Assembly: GCA_036381595.1 (NCBI GenBank)
Contig: DASVCN010000023.1
Location: 248,001 to 312,000 of the forward strand
Reading direction: 5' to 3'
DNA from: Trueperaceae bacterium
Lineage (GTDB): Bacteria; Deinococcota; Deinococci; Deinococcales; Trueperaceae
Length of the DNA: 64,000 bases
Within the stretch, counting starts at the first letter, position 1, and every line of letters starts with the position of its first letter. The notes below the pieces were generated by a model, which was not told the origin of the DNA, did not search any database, and was given only the letters and a program-made list of their open reading frames with translations. Both the position numbers and the translations under genes were made by a program. Shown piece after piece: positions 51,881 to 62,825 of this stretch.

Positions 51881-53200
51881 ATGGAGAGTAGATACTGTCG
51901 ATCGAACCGGGAGCGTCCGGTATCCCTTGGAGCGCTGGTCACGGCGCTGCTGCTGAGCCTCTCGCTGTGGGCGAGCGCATCGGCGCAAGGGGTGTTCGAG
52001 CGCCCAGTGCGCATCGGGGTGATCCTTCCGCCTGCCGCGATGGAGGAGGTCCCTGTCGGGGAGGTGCCTGCCACGGTGGGTCAGTCGGCCCGGCTGGGCG
52101 CGCAGTTCGCGCGTGACGAGCTCGTGCACAACGCCGCGCTGTTGGGCATCGATGTAGACATCCTGGTGGAAGGCGCAGAGGATTCCGAGGTGGTGCAGGT
52201 CGCCGAGCGGCTGGTCGACGAGGAGGGCGCCTTCGGACTGGTAGGGGGCTTCGGCCGCGAGGCAGCCGTCCAACTGAGCGCCTTCGCCGCCGAGCGCGGT
52301 ATCCCGTTCATGAACATAGGCTGGCCGGGTGACGAGCTACGCAACGAGCAGTGCAGTCGCTACACCTTCCACGTGGCGCCCAGCGACGCCATGTACCTCG
52401 ACGCTCTGACGGGCTGGTTCGTTCGGGCCGGCTTCCGTCGCTGGGCTTTCGTCTACGAGGATTCCGACCGCGGACGTGACCTGTACGAACGGACGAGGTG
52501 GGCGCTCGAGGAGCGCCACTTCGGCGGCCGTGAGGTGGCGCGGACCCGCGTATCTGCCCAGGATCCCGATTGGGAAGCGGCGCTCAAGAGGCTCAGGAGC
52601 GGCGAGCCGGAGGTCGTCCTGGCGCTCCTCGACCCTCGGCAACAGCTGGAGTTCCTGGCCCGCAGCAGCGAGGCGGGGGACACGTGGCAGGTCACCGGCT
52701 TCCCCCATCCCGAGACTCAGACCCGCAGCTACTACGAGGCGTGGGTGCAGAGCGCGCCGAACGATGAGAACCTCTACCGAGGCAGCGGCTGGGAGGCGAC
52801 GATCGATGCATACGGCGCACGTGAACTTAACGCCCGGTTCCGCCAGGAGATGGGGACGCCCATGGACGTCGGCTCCTGGGCGGCCTACCAGGGGGTGCGC
52901 ATCCTCTACGACTCGGCGATCGCCGCCAGGAGACTGGACGGGCAGGCCCTTCTCGAGTACATGTCCAGCCCGGCTGCGGTCTACGACGTCTGGAAGGGTA
53001 TCGGCGTGAGCTTCAGGCCGTGGGATCACCAGCTCCGGCAGTCGCTGTTCCTGGTCCACTTGGCTCGGGGAGAGGGGGAACTGCCGCAGGTGACCCTGGT
53101 GGGCGAGCTACCCGCCCTCTACCTCCCGCGGACCGACCCACTGGAGCGACTCGACCAGCTGGGCGACCTCGAAGCTCAGTCGGAGTGCGACTTCGGTTAG
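51881..53200 (+). CDS. Branched-chain-amino-acid-type (LivK fold) binding protein
   Basis: A 439 aa type I periplasmic binding protein. The signal peptide is LGALVTALLLSLSLWASASA. The body has PVRIGVILPPAAM, GQSARLGAQFARDEL, GLVGGFGREAAVQLSAFA, IPFMNIGWPGDELRN, RWAFVYEDSDRGRDLY and SWAAYQGVRILYDSA. No LivH/M permeases are present. Instead an ABC-2 ATPase and permease follow directly. From memory, a similar trio (TIGR03863 with its ATPase and permease) accompanies PQQ-dependent alcohol oxidation, so this may be a member of that type. No PQQ enzyme is in the window. Confidence 0.8.
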   Translation: MESRYCRSNRERPVSLGALVTALLLSLSLWASASAQGVFERPVRIGVILPPAAMEEVPVGEVPATVGQSARLGAQFARDELVHNAALLGIDVDILVEGAEDSEVVQVAERLVDEEGAFGLVGGFGREAAVQLSAFAAERGIPFMNIGWPGDELRNEQCSRYTFHVAPSDAMYLDALTGWFVRAGFRRWAFVYEDSDRGRDLYERTRWALEERHFGGREVARTRVSAQDPDWEAALKRLRSGEPEVVLALLDPRQQLEFLARSSEAGDTWQVTGFPHPETQTRSYYEAWVQSAPNDENLYRGSGWEATIDAYGARELNARFRQEMGTPMDVGSWAAYQGVRILYDSAIAARRLDGQALLEYMSSPAAVYDVWKGIGVSFRPWDHQLRQSLFLVHLARGEGELPQVTLVGELPALYLPRTDPLERLDQLGDLEAQSECDFG

Positions 53201-53224
53201 GCTGGCCAGCGTGTCCTCAGGCGA

Positions 53225-53230
53225 TAGGGT
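53225..53230 (+). promoter_or_regulatory. -10 box of the ABC-2 ATPase gene (TAGGGT)
   Basis: TAGGGT ends 5 bases before the GTG at 53236. It could start a leaderless message, though read-through from the preceding gene is also possible. Confidence 0.3.
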
Positions 53231-53235
53231 CCGGA

Positions 53236-54081
53236 GTGGATGAGGCGCGGTTGGGGTCGAGCGTGAGCGATCCTGCCGCTCCCGCGATTGTTGCCTCGGA
53301 ACTCACGCGCAGCTTCGGTTCGGTCGAAGCGGTCAAGGGCGTGAGCTTCGAGGTCGCGCAGGGCGAGTTCTTCGCCCTGCTGGGGCCCAACGGTGCCGGC
53401 AAGACCACCACGGTGCAGATGCTCACCACCCTGCTTCGCCCGACGACGGGACGAGCGAGGGTATTCGGGGCCGACACGGTGGCCGACGCCGCCACGGTCC
53501 GAGCGGCCCTCGGCATGGTCTTCCAGGAGCCCGCTCTCGACGAGCGGCTCTCTGCCCGCGAGAACCTGCAGATCCACGCCGCGCTCTACCGGATACCACG
53601 TGCCGTGGCGCGCTCCCGGATCGAGGAGGCGCTCGAGTGGGCATCCCTGGTGGAAGTCGGCAAGCGCACCTTGCGGAGCTTCTCGGGAGGTATGAAGCGG
53701 CGGCTCGAGCTGGCTCGCGCGCTCATGCACCGGCCGCGACTGCTCTTCCTCGACGAGCCGACGCTTGGGCTCGACCCGCAGGGCCGGCGCCATCTGTGGG
53801 AACGGATCGAGTGGCTGCGCGGTCGCGGACTCACGGTGTTCATGACCACCCACTACCTGCAGGAGGCCGAGTCGTGCGACCGGGTGGGGATCATCGACGA
53901 CGGTCGGATGGCCGCCCTAGGCACGCCCACGGAACTCAAGGAGAGCGTGGGGATGAGTCTCGACGCGAGCCTCGAGGACGTCTTCATCGAGCTCACCGGC
54001 AGGCAGCTCCGCGACGAGGAGGCCGGCGCCAGGTCACGGATGCTCGACTTCGCGAAACGGGGCGGGGAGCATACCCGGTGA
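53236..54081 (+). CDS. ABC-2-type transporter ATPase
   Basis: A 281 aa DrrA-like ATPase: Walker A GPNGAGKTT, Q-loop GMVFQEPALDERLS, signature FSGGMKRRLELARAL, Walker B LLFLDEPTLGLDP and switch His in MTTHYLQEAE. The C-terminal part SLEDVFIELTGRQL is usual for exporter ATPases. The start was set at GTG 53236 after TAGGGT; a GTG nine codons later is possible. It overlaps the permease by four bases (GTGA). Confidence 0.92.
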   Translation: MDEARLGSSVSDPAAPAIVASELTRSFGSVEAVKGVSFEVAQGEFFALLGPNGAGKTTTVQMLTTLLRPTTGRARVFGADTVADAATVRAALGMVFQEPALDERLSARENLQIHAALYRIPRAVARSRIEEALEWASLVEVGKRTLRSFSGGMKRRLELARALMHRPRLLFLDEPTLGLDPQGRRHLWERIEWLRGRGLTVFMTTHYLQEAESCDRVGIIDDGRMAALGTPTELKESVGMSLDASLEDVFIELTGRQLRDEEAGARSRMLDFAKRGGEHTR

Positions 54082-54965
54082 GCGTGGCGGCTGGCAGGAG
54101 CGGGAAGATCGGGCCGGATCTGCGGGTCGTCGGAGCGATATGGCGTCGAGAACTGCTGCGTTACGCCCGCGACCGCTCGCAGCTGTTCGGGGCGGTGTCG
54201 CGTACCGTCCTCTGGTTGATAATCCTGGGATTCGGCCTGGGGGCGGCCCTGCGGGACATCGAGGGGTACACCTACGCTCAGTACATCCTCCCGGGCGTCG
54301 TGACCCTCAACATCCTCTTCGCCTCGCTCCAGTCGGCCATCGCCCTCGTCTGGGACCGGGAGGTGGGACTGCTTCGCGAGGTGCTCGTATCACCAGCGGG
54401 GATGCCCGCGGTGACGCTGGGCAAGGTCCTGGGTGGCGCGACGATAAGTCTGGTGCAGGGAAGCATCCCGCTTCTCGCGATACCCTTCCTCGGTCTCGAC
54501 TTCGGCCCGCTCAGGCTGCTCCTTGCCTGGGTGGTGATGTTCTGCATGGGGACACTGGTGACCTCGTTCGGCGTCATCATCGCCAGCCGGATGAGGACAT
54601 TCGAAGGGTTCGGCAGCATCTCGAACGGCATAATCCAGCCGCTCTACTTCCTCTCCGGCTCGATCTTCCCTCTGAAGGGGATAGTCGGCGGCGTCGGATT
54701 CCTCGACATACCGGCTCCGCTTCGAGCAGAGCTTCGGGAACTGGGCATCTTCGCGATCGGGAGCGGCTGGGTAGTCCAACTCCCGACCTGGCTCGAGGTG
54801 CTGGTGTTCGCCAATCCCCTCAGCTACCAGTTGGACCTGTTGCGCTACTTCATCCTGGGGTTCCAGCAGTTGCCGCTGTGGCTCGACTACCTGGCCGTCG
54901 CGGTGCTGCCCCTGCTGGCACTGGCCGTCGCGACTCTGATGATGAACCGGCTACGGCAACGCTGA
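54078..54965 (+). CDS. ABC-2-type transporter permease
   Basis: A 295 aa exporter permease with an N-terminal amphipathic helix (AIWRRELLRYARDRSQLFG) and six hydrophobic segments: TVLWLIILGFGLGAAL, YILPGVVTLNILFASL, SLVQGSIPLLAIPFLG and so on. The ABC-2 signature FGSISNGIIQPLYFLSGSIF is clear. It may export a metabolite or assemble an envelope component. It is coupled to its ATPase by GTGA, and a LivK-type binding protein is the first gene, which is unusual for an exporter. Confidence 0.9.
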   Translation: MSVAAGRSGKIGPDLRVVGAIWRRELLRYARDRSQLFGAVSRTVLWLIILGFGLGAALRDIEGYTYAQYILPGVVTLNILFASLQSAIALVWDREVGLLREVLVSPAGMPAVTLGKVLGGATISLVQGSIPLLAIPFLGLDFGPLRLLLAWVVMFCMGTLVTSFGVIIASRMRTFEGFGSISNGIIQPLYFLSGSIFPLKGIVGGVGFLDIPAPLRAELRELGIFAIGSGWVVQLPTWLEVLVFANPLSYQLDLLRYFILGFQQLPLWLDYLAVAVLPLLALAVATLMMNRLRQR

Positions 54966-55221
54966 GACCGGTTCTCGCGCTGTTCGTGCCGGCGCCCAAG
55001 AAAGTCTTCGGGCAACCCCCACCCCCTTGGCGTGCTCTTTCGGTTCTCCCGGCACCTGGCTCTGGGTAGATACTCAGTCGAGCCTATAGTGGGAGAGAGG
55101 GTTGCCCGAGTAGGAAGATTGGTTGTCCTGATCTATGAGGACCTCCTTCCTGACCGGATCGTAGTCCCAACCGGAGTCGATCGAATGCCTCCACCTCCTA
55201 GCGCCCGGTTCGGTAGAGCGC
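54966..55221 (+). other. Non-coding gap with a nested inverted repeat
   Basis: No convincing gene in 256 bases. GGAAG (55113-55117) pairs with CTTCC (55146-55150), and inside it GTCCT (55125-55129) pairs with AGGAC (55138-55142). Base composition is less GC-rich than in the neighbouring genes. It may hold a terminator or small RNA; nothing more can be supported. Confidence 0.3.
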
Positions 55222-55227
55222 TATACT
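55222..55227 (+). promoter_or_regulatory. -10 box of the ADC-like gene (TATACT)
   Basis: TATACT ends 7 bases before the TTG at 55235, marking a leaderless TTG start. Confidence 0.45.
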
Positions 55228-55234
55228 CTTCAGG

Positions 55235-55930
55235 TTGCACACCGACATCCTGGACCTCTACCCGCCGCCGTTCGATATCGAGGCGGATATGCTCTTCGTC
55301 GCGGCGTGGGCAGCGGCGGGCCCGCTCGTCGAACGGTTCCCGGAGCAGCCCTTCCTCTCCATCGCCGGCAGAGTGCCGCTGGCGCTCTGGTTCAGCCGCG
55401 TCCGCTCGCTGAGCTACGGCGAACCAGATGAGGGGTCGGTGCTCGACGAACGGTCGGGTTTCGGCTACCGGGAGCTCAACATCGTAGCGCTGCTCAGGCG
55501 TCGGGCGATCTTCGTGCCCGGCATCTACGCGACCTCCGGCCTTAGCCAGCGGCTAGGCCACCGCTACGGCATGCCGAAGCGCGAGGTGGAGATGTGGTTC
55601 CGCGTTCTCGAAGGACGGATTGAATCGGCCGCGAGCTTCGGCCGCGGCCCGACCGAGGTGAGCGCTAGCCTCCTTGCCTCCGGTCGGATCCTGGCCAAGC
55701 CGTTCGATCAAGCCGCTCCCTGGTGGACCTGGCCGGCGCGTTTCCCGAGCGGCGAGAGCGTCCGCGCTCGTATCCTACGGTTCCCGCGAGCGCAGCTGGC
55801 GCGGATCCACGGCGTCCTGAGGCTGGACGAACCGTGGTTGGCCGAGCCGGCGAGGTTGTGGCCACTCGGCATCTTCGTGCCGGGATTCGTCATGCGCCTG
55901 CCGCCACCTTCGAGCTGGGCGGAGGGTTAG
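55235..55930 (+). CDS. Acetoacetate-decarboxylase-like fold protein
   Basis: A 231 aa soluble protein. GYRELNIVALLRRRAIFVPG and HRYGMPKREVEMWFRVL resemble the core of the acetoacetate decarboxylase superfamily, where G-x-PK carries the Schiff-base Lys region. The C-terminus has PLGIFVPGFVMRLPPPSSW. The match is by pattern only and enzymatic function is uncertain. It starts with TTG directly after TATACT. It is the last forward gene before the convergent FMN reductase. Confidence 0.5.
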   Translation: MHTDILDLYPPPFDIEADMLFVAAWAAAGPLVERFPEQPFLSIAGRVPLALWFSRVRSLSYGEPDEGSVLDERSGFGYRELNIVALLRRRAIFVPGIYATSGLSQRLGHRYGMPKREVEMWFRVLEGRIESAASFGRGPTEVSASLLASGRILAKPFDQAAPWWTWPARFPSGESVRARILRFPRAQLARIHGVLRLDEPWLAEPARLWPLGIFVPGFVMRLPPPSSWAEG

Positions 55931-55952
55931 CCGGGTCGACCGAGGATCCGGA

Positions 55953-56582
55953 TTACTCCCGACGCGATGTCGGTACCGCTGGATGCCTTCCTCCCAGGTC
56001 CTCACGCAGCAGGGACGAGATCTCGCTCATCACCCTTCGCAGATGCTCCCGCGTCGGCGCGTGTACGATCTCTCCGTCGCCGGCCAGCTTCTCCCGGGCG
56101 AAGGTGACCAGCACCCCGGCGTGGTCGAGCAGGCGTGCCCTGGTGGAGAGCAGGACGAGCTTGAGCTGCTGCTGAGCGCGAACCGTGCCGAAGGCGCCAG
56201 GCGCCGCGCCGAAGATCGCCACCGGCTTGTCGCGCAGGGGCGAGCGGCCGGCAGGCCGTGATACCCAGTCGATGGCGTTCTTCAGGACGCCGGGAACGCC
56301 GTGGTTGTACTCGGGCGTCGCCAGCACGAGTCCGTCGCTCGACGACACCGCATCCTTGAGCGCCTGCACCTCGGCGGGTCGCTCCTCGTCGTTGTCGATG
56401 TCCCCGTTGTAGAGCGGTATCCCCGAGAGGTCGAAGATCTCGACCTCGAGCTCGGGGGGCGCCAGCAGAGCGGCAGCTTCGAGCAGGGCGCGGTTGAGCG
56501 AATGGCGCCTGAGGCTGCCTGCGACACCCAATAGTCTGATCGTGGTGGCGTTCCTCGTTAGGTTCGAGTCATCCATGGTCAT
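55953..56582 (-). CDS. NADPH-dependent FMN reductase-like flavoprotein
   Basis: A 209 aa flavodoxin-fold reductase. The FMN phosphate loop is GSLRRHSLNRALLEAA and the second signature is TPEYNHGVPGVLKNAIDW, both typical of the NADPH-dependent FMN reductase/chromate and quinone reductase family. GAAPGAFGTVRAQQQLK follows in the normal place. It probably reduces quinones, azo dyes or chromate using NAD(P)H. The ATG at 56582 is one of two neighbouring ATGs; the second, two codons later, is equally possible. Confidence 0.9.
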   Translation of the reverse strand: MTMDDSNLTRNATTIRLLGVAGSLRRHSLNRALLEAAALLAPPELEVEIFDLSGIPLYNGDIDNDEERPAEVQALKDAVSSSDGLVLATPEYNHGVPGVLKNAIDWVSRPAGRSPLRDKPVAIFGAAPGAFGTVRAQQQLKLVLLSTRARLLDHAGVLVTFAREKLAGDGEIVHAPTREHLRRVMSEISSLLREDLGGRHPAVPTSRRE

Positions 56583-56630
56583 GAGGCTGCCCAACGCGGC
56601 ACAAGCGCAACCCAGCCTAACCTGCCCAAC

Positions 56631-56670
56631 GGATACCGGGCGGAGCGCGTCGGCACTCCACCCGGTATCC
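56631..56670 (-). terminator. Stem-loop downstream of hppA
   Basis: GGATACCGGG pairs perfectly with CCCGGTATCC over a 20-base loop that itself contains GGAG/CTCC. It starts about 20 bases after the hppA stop on the same strand, ahead of the reductase gene. Confidence 0.5.
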
Positions 56671-56690
56671 GAGGCGTCGTGAGGGCGGGC

Positions 56691-58775
<2,085 letters not shown>

Positions 58776-58951
58776 TAGCCCTCCAAAGGCGGATGTTGCC
58801 AGGTGAAGCCCGGCACACAATTCCCGGAATTCTAACACGTCTCTCATGGGATTCCGGCCTTCGTCGCCGCCCCTCCGACGGCTGCGTCGCGGTCGCCCGG
58901 GAGCCGGTGATAAGGTGTCCGGTGCCCCCGAACCTGGGAGGAGAGAATCAG

Positions 58952-60592
58952 ATGAGTACCGATCCTCTGGCGGGTAAGCCCGCCCCGCTCGAACTGCTCG
59001 TCAACGTTCCACGGCTGGTAGCCGCTTACTACACCGAGCGGCCCGACCCGGACGATCCTGCCCAGCGCGTCTCCTTCGGTACCTCCGGTCACCGGGGCAG
59101 TTCACTCGAGGGTTCGTTCAATGAACAGCACATCCTCGCGGTAAGCCAGGCGGTGGCGGAGTACCGCCGCGGTCAGGGCGTGACGGGACCGCTCTTCATC
59201 GGCATGGATACTCACGCCCTCTCCGAGCCGGCCATGCGCACGGCGGTAGAGGTACTGGTCGCCAACGACGTCGAGGTGGTTCTGGCCCAAGACCTCGGTT
59301 ACACCCCGACACCTGTCGTCTCGCACGCCATCCTCGCGAACAACGGGAACTCGGCAGCGAAGGCGGACGGCATCGTCATCACCCCCTCGCACAATCCGCC
59401 GGCCGATGGAGGTTTCAAATACAACCCGCCGCACGGTGGTCCCGCGGGCACCGGTGAAACGAAGGCGATCGAGGAGCGGGCCAACGAACTGCTGGCGGCG
59501 GGCTGCCGTGAGGTGCGGCGAGTCCCGTTCGAGCGGGCTCTGGCACAGGCTCACCGGCGCGATTTCGTGGGCCCTTACGTGGACGACCTCGGGTACGTCG
59601 TGGATATGGAACGGATCGCGGCGGCGGGCCTGCGGATCGGAGCCGATCCGATGGGCGGCGCAGGGCTGCCCTACTGGGAGCCGATCGCGGACCGGTACGG
59701 GCTCGAGCTCGAGGTGGTGAACCGTCGCATCGACCCTACCTTCTCGTTCATGACGGTTGACGGGGACGGCAAGATCAGGATGGACTGCTCCTCGCCATAC
59801 GCCATGGCCGGGCTCATCGGCCTGAAAGACCGCTTCGACATCGCCTTCGGCAACGACCCCGACTTCGACCGTCACGGCATCGTCACCCCCTCCGGATTGA
59901 TGAACCCAAACCACTACCTGGCCGTGGCCGTGAACTACCTGTTCTCCCACCGCTCGGATTGGCCCTCGGACGCCGCGGTAGGCAAGACGCTCGTCTCGAG
60001 TTCGATGCTCGACCGCGTGGCGGCGTCGCTGGGGCGCAGGCTGAGCGAGGTGCCGGTGGGCTTCAAGTGGTTCGTAGAGGGGCTGCTGGAGGGGAGCTTC
60101 GGTTTCGGGGGCGAGGAGAGCGCGGGCGCCTCGTTCCTGCGTCGCGACGGAAGCGTCTGGACCACCGACAAGGACGGGATCATCATGGATCTGCTTGCCG
60201 CCGAGATCACTGCGGCAACCGGCCGCGATCCGAGCGAACACTACCGCGACCTCGAGGAGGAGTTCGGCTCGCCCGTCTACCGCCGTTCCGAAGCTCCTGC
60301 CGACGACGCGCAGAAGAAGGTATTGGCGAACCTCGACGTCGACTCGGTGACCGCCCGAGAGCTCGCCGGCGAACCGATCACCGCGAAGATCACGCGCGCG
60401 CCCGGCAATGGCGCCGCAATCGGCGGTCTCAAGGTGATGACGGAGAACGGCTGGTTCGCCGCCCGCCCGTCGGGCACCGAACCGATCTACAAGATCTACG
60501 CGGAGAGCTTCCGCGGGGAGGAACATCTGGATGCCCTGCTGGAGGAGGCGCGGGCGATTGTGAAAGATGCGTTCTCCGCAGCGAGGGTCTGA
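58952..60592 (+). CDS. pgm: Phosphoglucomutase (alpha-D-glucose phosphate-specific)
   Basis: Interconverts glucose 1-phosphate and 6-phosphate. At 546 aa it has the same length as E. coli Pgm. It shows [10 protein letters not shown], the phosphoserine motif [11 protein letters not shown], the metal loop [10 protein letters not shown], the sugar loop [10 protein letters not shown] and the phosphate loop [17 protein letters not shown] eight bases ahead fixes the ATG at 58952; longer upstream frames are not supported. It is divergent from hppA and monocistronic. Confidence 0.96.
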   Translation: MSTDPLAGKPAPLELLVNVPRLVAAYYTERPDPDDPAQRVSFGTSGHRGSSLEGSFNEQHILAVSQAVAEYRRGQGVTGPLFIGMDTHALSEPAMRTAVEVLVANDVEVVLAQDLGYTPTPVVSHAILANNGNSAAKADGIVITPSHNPPADGGFKYNPPHGGPAGTGETKAIEERANELLAAGCREVRRVPFERALAQAHRRDFVGPYVDDLGYVVDMERIAAAGLRIGADPMGGAGLPYWEPIADRYGLELEVVNRRIDPTFSFMTVDGDGKIRMDCSSPYAMAGLIGLKDRFDIAFGNDPDFDRHGIVTPSGLMNPNHYLAVAVNYLFSHRSDWPSDAAVGKTLVSSSMLDRVAASLGRRLSEVPVGFKWFVEGLLEGSFGFGGEESAGASFLRRDGSVWTTDKDGIIMDLLAAEITAATGRDPSEHYRDLEEEFGSPVYRRSEAPADDAQKKVLANLDVDSVTARELAGEPITAKITRAPGNGAAIGGLKVMTENGWFAARPSGTEPIYKIYAESFRGEEHLDALLEEARAIVKDAFSAARV

Positions 60593-60669
60593 GTGCCAGA
60601 ATGTGCCTCTGACTACTATGGAGGCCGAACTGTGGCACGCTCCCTACCATCACTCTCCGCCGCGTGCAT

Positions 60670-60675
60670 TATCTT
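60670..60675 (+). promoter_or_regulatory. -10 box of the small HTH gene (TATCTT)
   Basis: TATCTT ends 6 bases before the ATG at 60682, indicating a leaderless start. Confidence 0.45.
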
Positions 60676-60681
60676 GGGAGA

Positions 60682-60963
60682 ATGCACGTTGACGCACACC
60701 GCGGGGTAGGGATGGGGCAGAACATGCGCTTCAGCGACATCGTGATCGACGACCCTGGCATCAGCATGGCTGCCAAGGGCGTGTTCTCGACCCTCGGACT
60801 GATGGGCAACAGCTGCTCGGTCGCCGAACTCGCTTCCCGCACGAAGGACAAGCAGCAGGCCGTCCAGGCGGCTCTGCGGGAGCTCGAGAACGCGGGCTAC
60901 GTGAGGGTAGTGGACGGGATGGTCCACGTCCACAGCGCCGGCAGCTTCGGCGTCGTCAAGTGA
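60682..60963 (+). CDS. Small winged-helix (HTH) protein
   Basis: A 93 aa protein with a single winged helix-turn-helix: DDPGISMAAKGVFSTLGLMG, then CSVAELASRTKDKQQAVQAA and LRELENAGYVRVVDGMVHV. The MAAKGVFSTL opening is like the HTH modules found in plasmid or phage replication regulators and PadR/MarR-like small proteins; I cannot name a family. It ends three bases from the end of the convergent darA gene. It could be a small transcription factor. Confidence 0.7.
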   Translation: MHVDAHRGVGMGQNMRFSDIVIDDPGISMAAKGVFSTLGLMGNSCSVAELASRTKDKQQAVQAALRELENAGYVRVVDGMVHVHSAGSFGVVK

Positions 60964-60966
60964 CGT

Positions 60967-61296
60967 TCAGAGCCTGACGAACGACTCGACACCCAGCACG
61001 AAGACGATGGCGCCACCTACCGGCACTTCGACGGGGGGTCCGGCGAAGGTCGCTTCCGGCGCGTGGAAAGGGCTGCCGCCGGGGATCACCCGCGTCCTCT
61101 CGCGACAAGTGTCGTGGATTATCCCCTTCACCTGCTCCACGTCGGTGTCTTCGACACCCACCAGCAGGGTGGTATTGCCCTCTCTGAGGAAACCTCCGGT
61201 CGAGGCCAGCTTGGTCGACTGGAAGCCTCCCTCGTTGAGGGCCTGCTGCAGACGACCCACGTCGGCGTCCTGCACGATGGTCAGCAGCAATTTCAT
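60967..61296 (-). CDS. darA: Cyclic-di-AMP receptor (PII-like)
   Basis: A 109 aa PII-like trimer, DarA/PstA family (YaaQ), known in Firmicutes to bind c-di-AMP. It opens MKLLLTIVQDADVGRLQQAL, has the nucleotide-contact STGGFLREGNTTLLVGVED, and VGGAIVFVLGVESFVRL at the end. Length is typical. No diadenylate cyclase is in the window. The ATG at 61296 is preceded by TAGCAT nine bases upstream. Its 3' end lies three bases from that of the HTH gene. Confidence 0.92.
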   Translation of the reverse strand: MKLLLTIVQDADVGRLQQALNEGGFQSTKLASTGGFLREGNTTLLVGVEDTDVEQVKGIIHDTCRERTRVIPGGSPFHAPEATFAGPPVEVPVGGAIVFVLGVESFVRL

Positions 61297-61400
61297 CTTG
61301 GCGACATGCTAGCACGGCGCCGTTCCGTTCGCGTGGAGCGTGGACGCGTGCGTACCAAGGAGCGGCCTCGGTACGCCTTGTATGCGGCCACCGGTTCGTC

Positions 61401-62648
61401 TCAGTCGGCAGCTGCGACCTGGGTACTCGGCACTGAACGCCCCTGCCAGAGCAGGAGGAGCAGGAGCAGCGAGATCGAAGCTCCGGCCCAGCTCATGAAA
61501 CCGAAGCCGGCGGACGCGTAGACGAGCCCGCTCACGAGCGACGCGATCGCGGCAGGGATGCCGGTGAGCAGGTCGTTGATCCCCTGCATGCGCGCCCTCT
61601 CGCTCAACGTGAGGTGATCGGAGAGCATCACCGAACCGCCCACGAAGCAGAGGTTCCAGCCGAATCCGAGGATGAACAGCGACGCCATCATGGGTAGCAG
61701 CGCGACCGACGGGATCGAACCGAGGCAGCCGAGCAGCAGTCCGACCGCACCCAGCGCGAGGGTGGGCCGGCGGCCCCACTCGTCGGCTAGCCGGCCTGAG
61801 AGGGGGGAGAGAGCGAACATGCCCAGCGTGTGCGCCCCGATGACGAGCGAGATCGAACCGAGTCGATGAGCGTGGTCGTGCATGTGCAGCGAAGTCATGC
61901 CCATGACCATCACCATCACGACGTACGAGCCGATGGTCATGAGTATCGCGGTGCGAACGCCCGAGTCTGCGAACAGCCGCGCGAGGGAGCGAGCCGGGGC
62001 GACCGGGGAGCCGTCATCCTCGTTGGCGTCGACCTGCTGGGCCAACAGCTTGGGCTCCGGGCGCAGGAAGAAGATCAGCAGGAGCGCGGCTACCGCGAAG
62101 AGGAGCGCTCCCGCCAGGTAGGGTCCGGCCAGTTCCCCCAACCCTACGGATGTCATCACGTTCGCCGAAGGGGTTACCAGCAGCGGCCCCAGTACCGAGC
62201 CCACGGTTCCGCCCAGGACTACCGTCGCTACGGCCCGGCCTCTGCGTGCTTTCGGGTTGACCTCCGCTGCGGTGAAGCGGCTGAGGCGGAAGGCTGCCTG
62301 ACCGGAGCCCATCACGACGAGGCCAACGATCAACAGTGGGAAAGAGGCGGTAGCTGCTGCGGCAACGCAGCCGGCGGCGCCGCAGGCACCGACCAGCACC
62401 GCTGACGCCAGACCCCAGCGGCGGCCCACCCTGTCGGTCGTCAGCGACCAGGGCAGAGCGCTGAGCGCCGCCCCGAGTTGGAAGACTCCGGCCGGCAGCC
62501 CGGCGAGCGCGGCGCGACCGCTCAGCTGCGCGCCCACGATGGCGGCAACCGTCAGCGTGACTATCACGCCGGCAGATCCGAGGCTCTGCACGGCGAACAG
62601 AGCGCCCGTGATCGCGCTCGCTCGCCGTTCCAGTTCGGCTCGTTCCAT
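61401..62648 (-). CDS. MFS transporter
   Basis: A 415 aa major-facilitator protein with 12 hydrophobic segments. The loop 2-3 motif reads TTDRVGRRWGLASA and the equivalent in the second half is GRLADEWGRRPTLALG. A central cytoplasmic loop rich in Asp/Glu (QQVDANEDDGSP) separates the halves. HMHDHAHRLG after segment 7 is His-rich and might touch a metal (inference). The family suggests drug or metabolite efflux; the substrate is unknown. The ATG follows TACGCT by 7 bases. Confidence 0.9.
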   Translation of the reverse strand: MERAELERRASAITGALFAVQSLGSAGVIVTLTVAAIVGAQLSGRAALAGLPAGVFQLGAALSALPWSLTTDRVGRRWGLASAVLVGACGAAGCVAAAATASFPLLIVGLVVMGSGQAAFRLSRFTAAEVNPKARRGRAVATVVLGGTVGSVLGPLLVTPSANVMTSVGLGELAGPYLAGALLFAVAALLLIFFLRPEPKLLAQQVDANEDDGSPVAPARSLARLFADSGVRTAILMTIGSYVVMVMVMGMTSLHMHDHAHRLGSISLVIGAHTLGMFALSPLSGRLADEWGRRPTLALGAVGLLLGCLGSIPSVALLPMMASLFILGFGWNLCFVGGSVMLSDHLTLSERARMQGINDLLTGIPAAIASLVSGLVYASAGFGFMSWAGASISLLLLLLLWQGRSVPSTQVAAAD

Positions 62649-62655
62649 GTCGTAG

Positions 62656-62661
62656 AGCGTA
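62656..62661 (-). promoter_or_regulatory. -10 box of the MFS gene (TACGCT)
   Basis: TACGCT on the reverse strand ends 7 bases before the ATG at 62648. TATACG overlaps it two bases upstream and is an alternative. Confidence 0.35.
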
Positions 62662-62825
62662 TAGCAATGGGACCGGTTCCGTTCGGTGCTGCCGCGAAGT
62701 AGTCAGCGGCGCGAGGAACGGGTACGAGTGCACGTGATCCAGGGCCACTTGACGCTAGACTCGCCGTAATACCACGTCCCGTTCTTCCGGGTCGAACGGA
62801 TCGCGTTCACATAGCGGGGAGGGCG

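Noticed and set aside
53211-53243. Ten-codon ORF after TAGGCT ahead of the ABC-2 ATPase
   Set aside because: It overlaps the ATPase start in another frame and does not end on it; likely chance.
59102-60526. A 474-codon reverse open frame across pgm
   Set aside because: Antisense shadow of full-length phosphoglucomutase.
61293-61307. Four-codon ORF overlapping the darA start as ATGA
   Set aside because: Too short to separate from chance.
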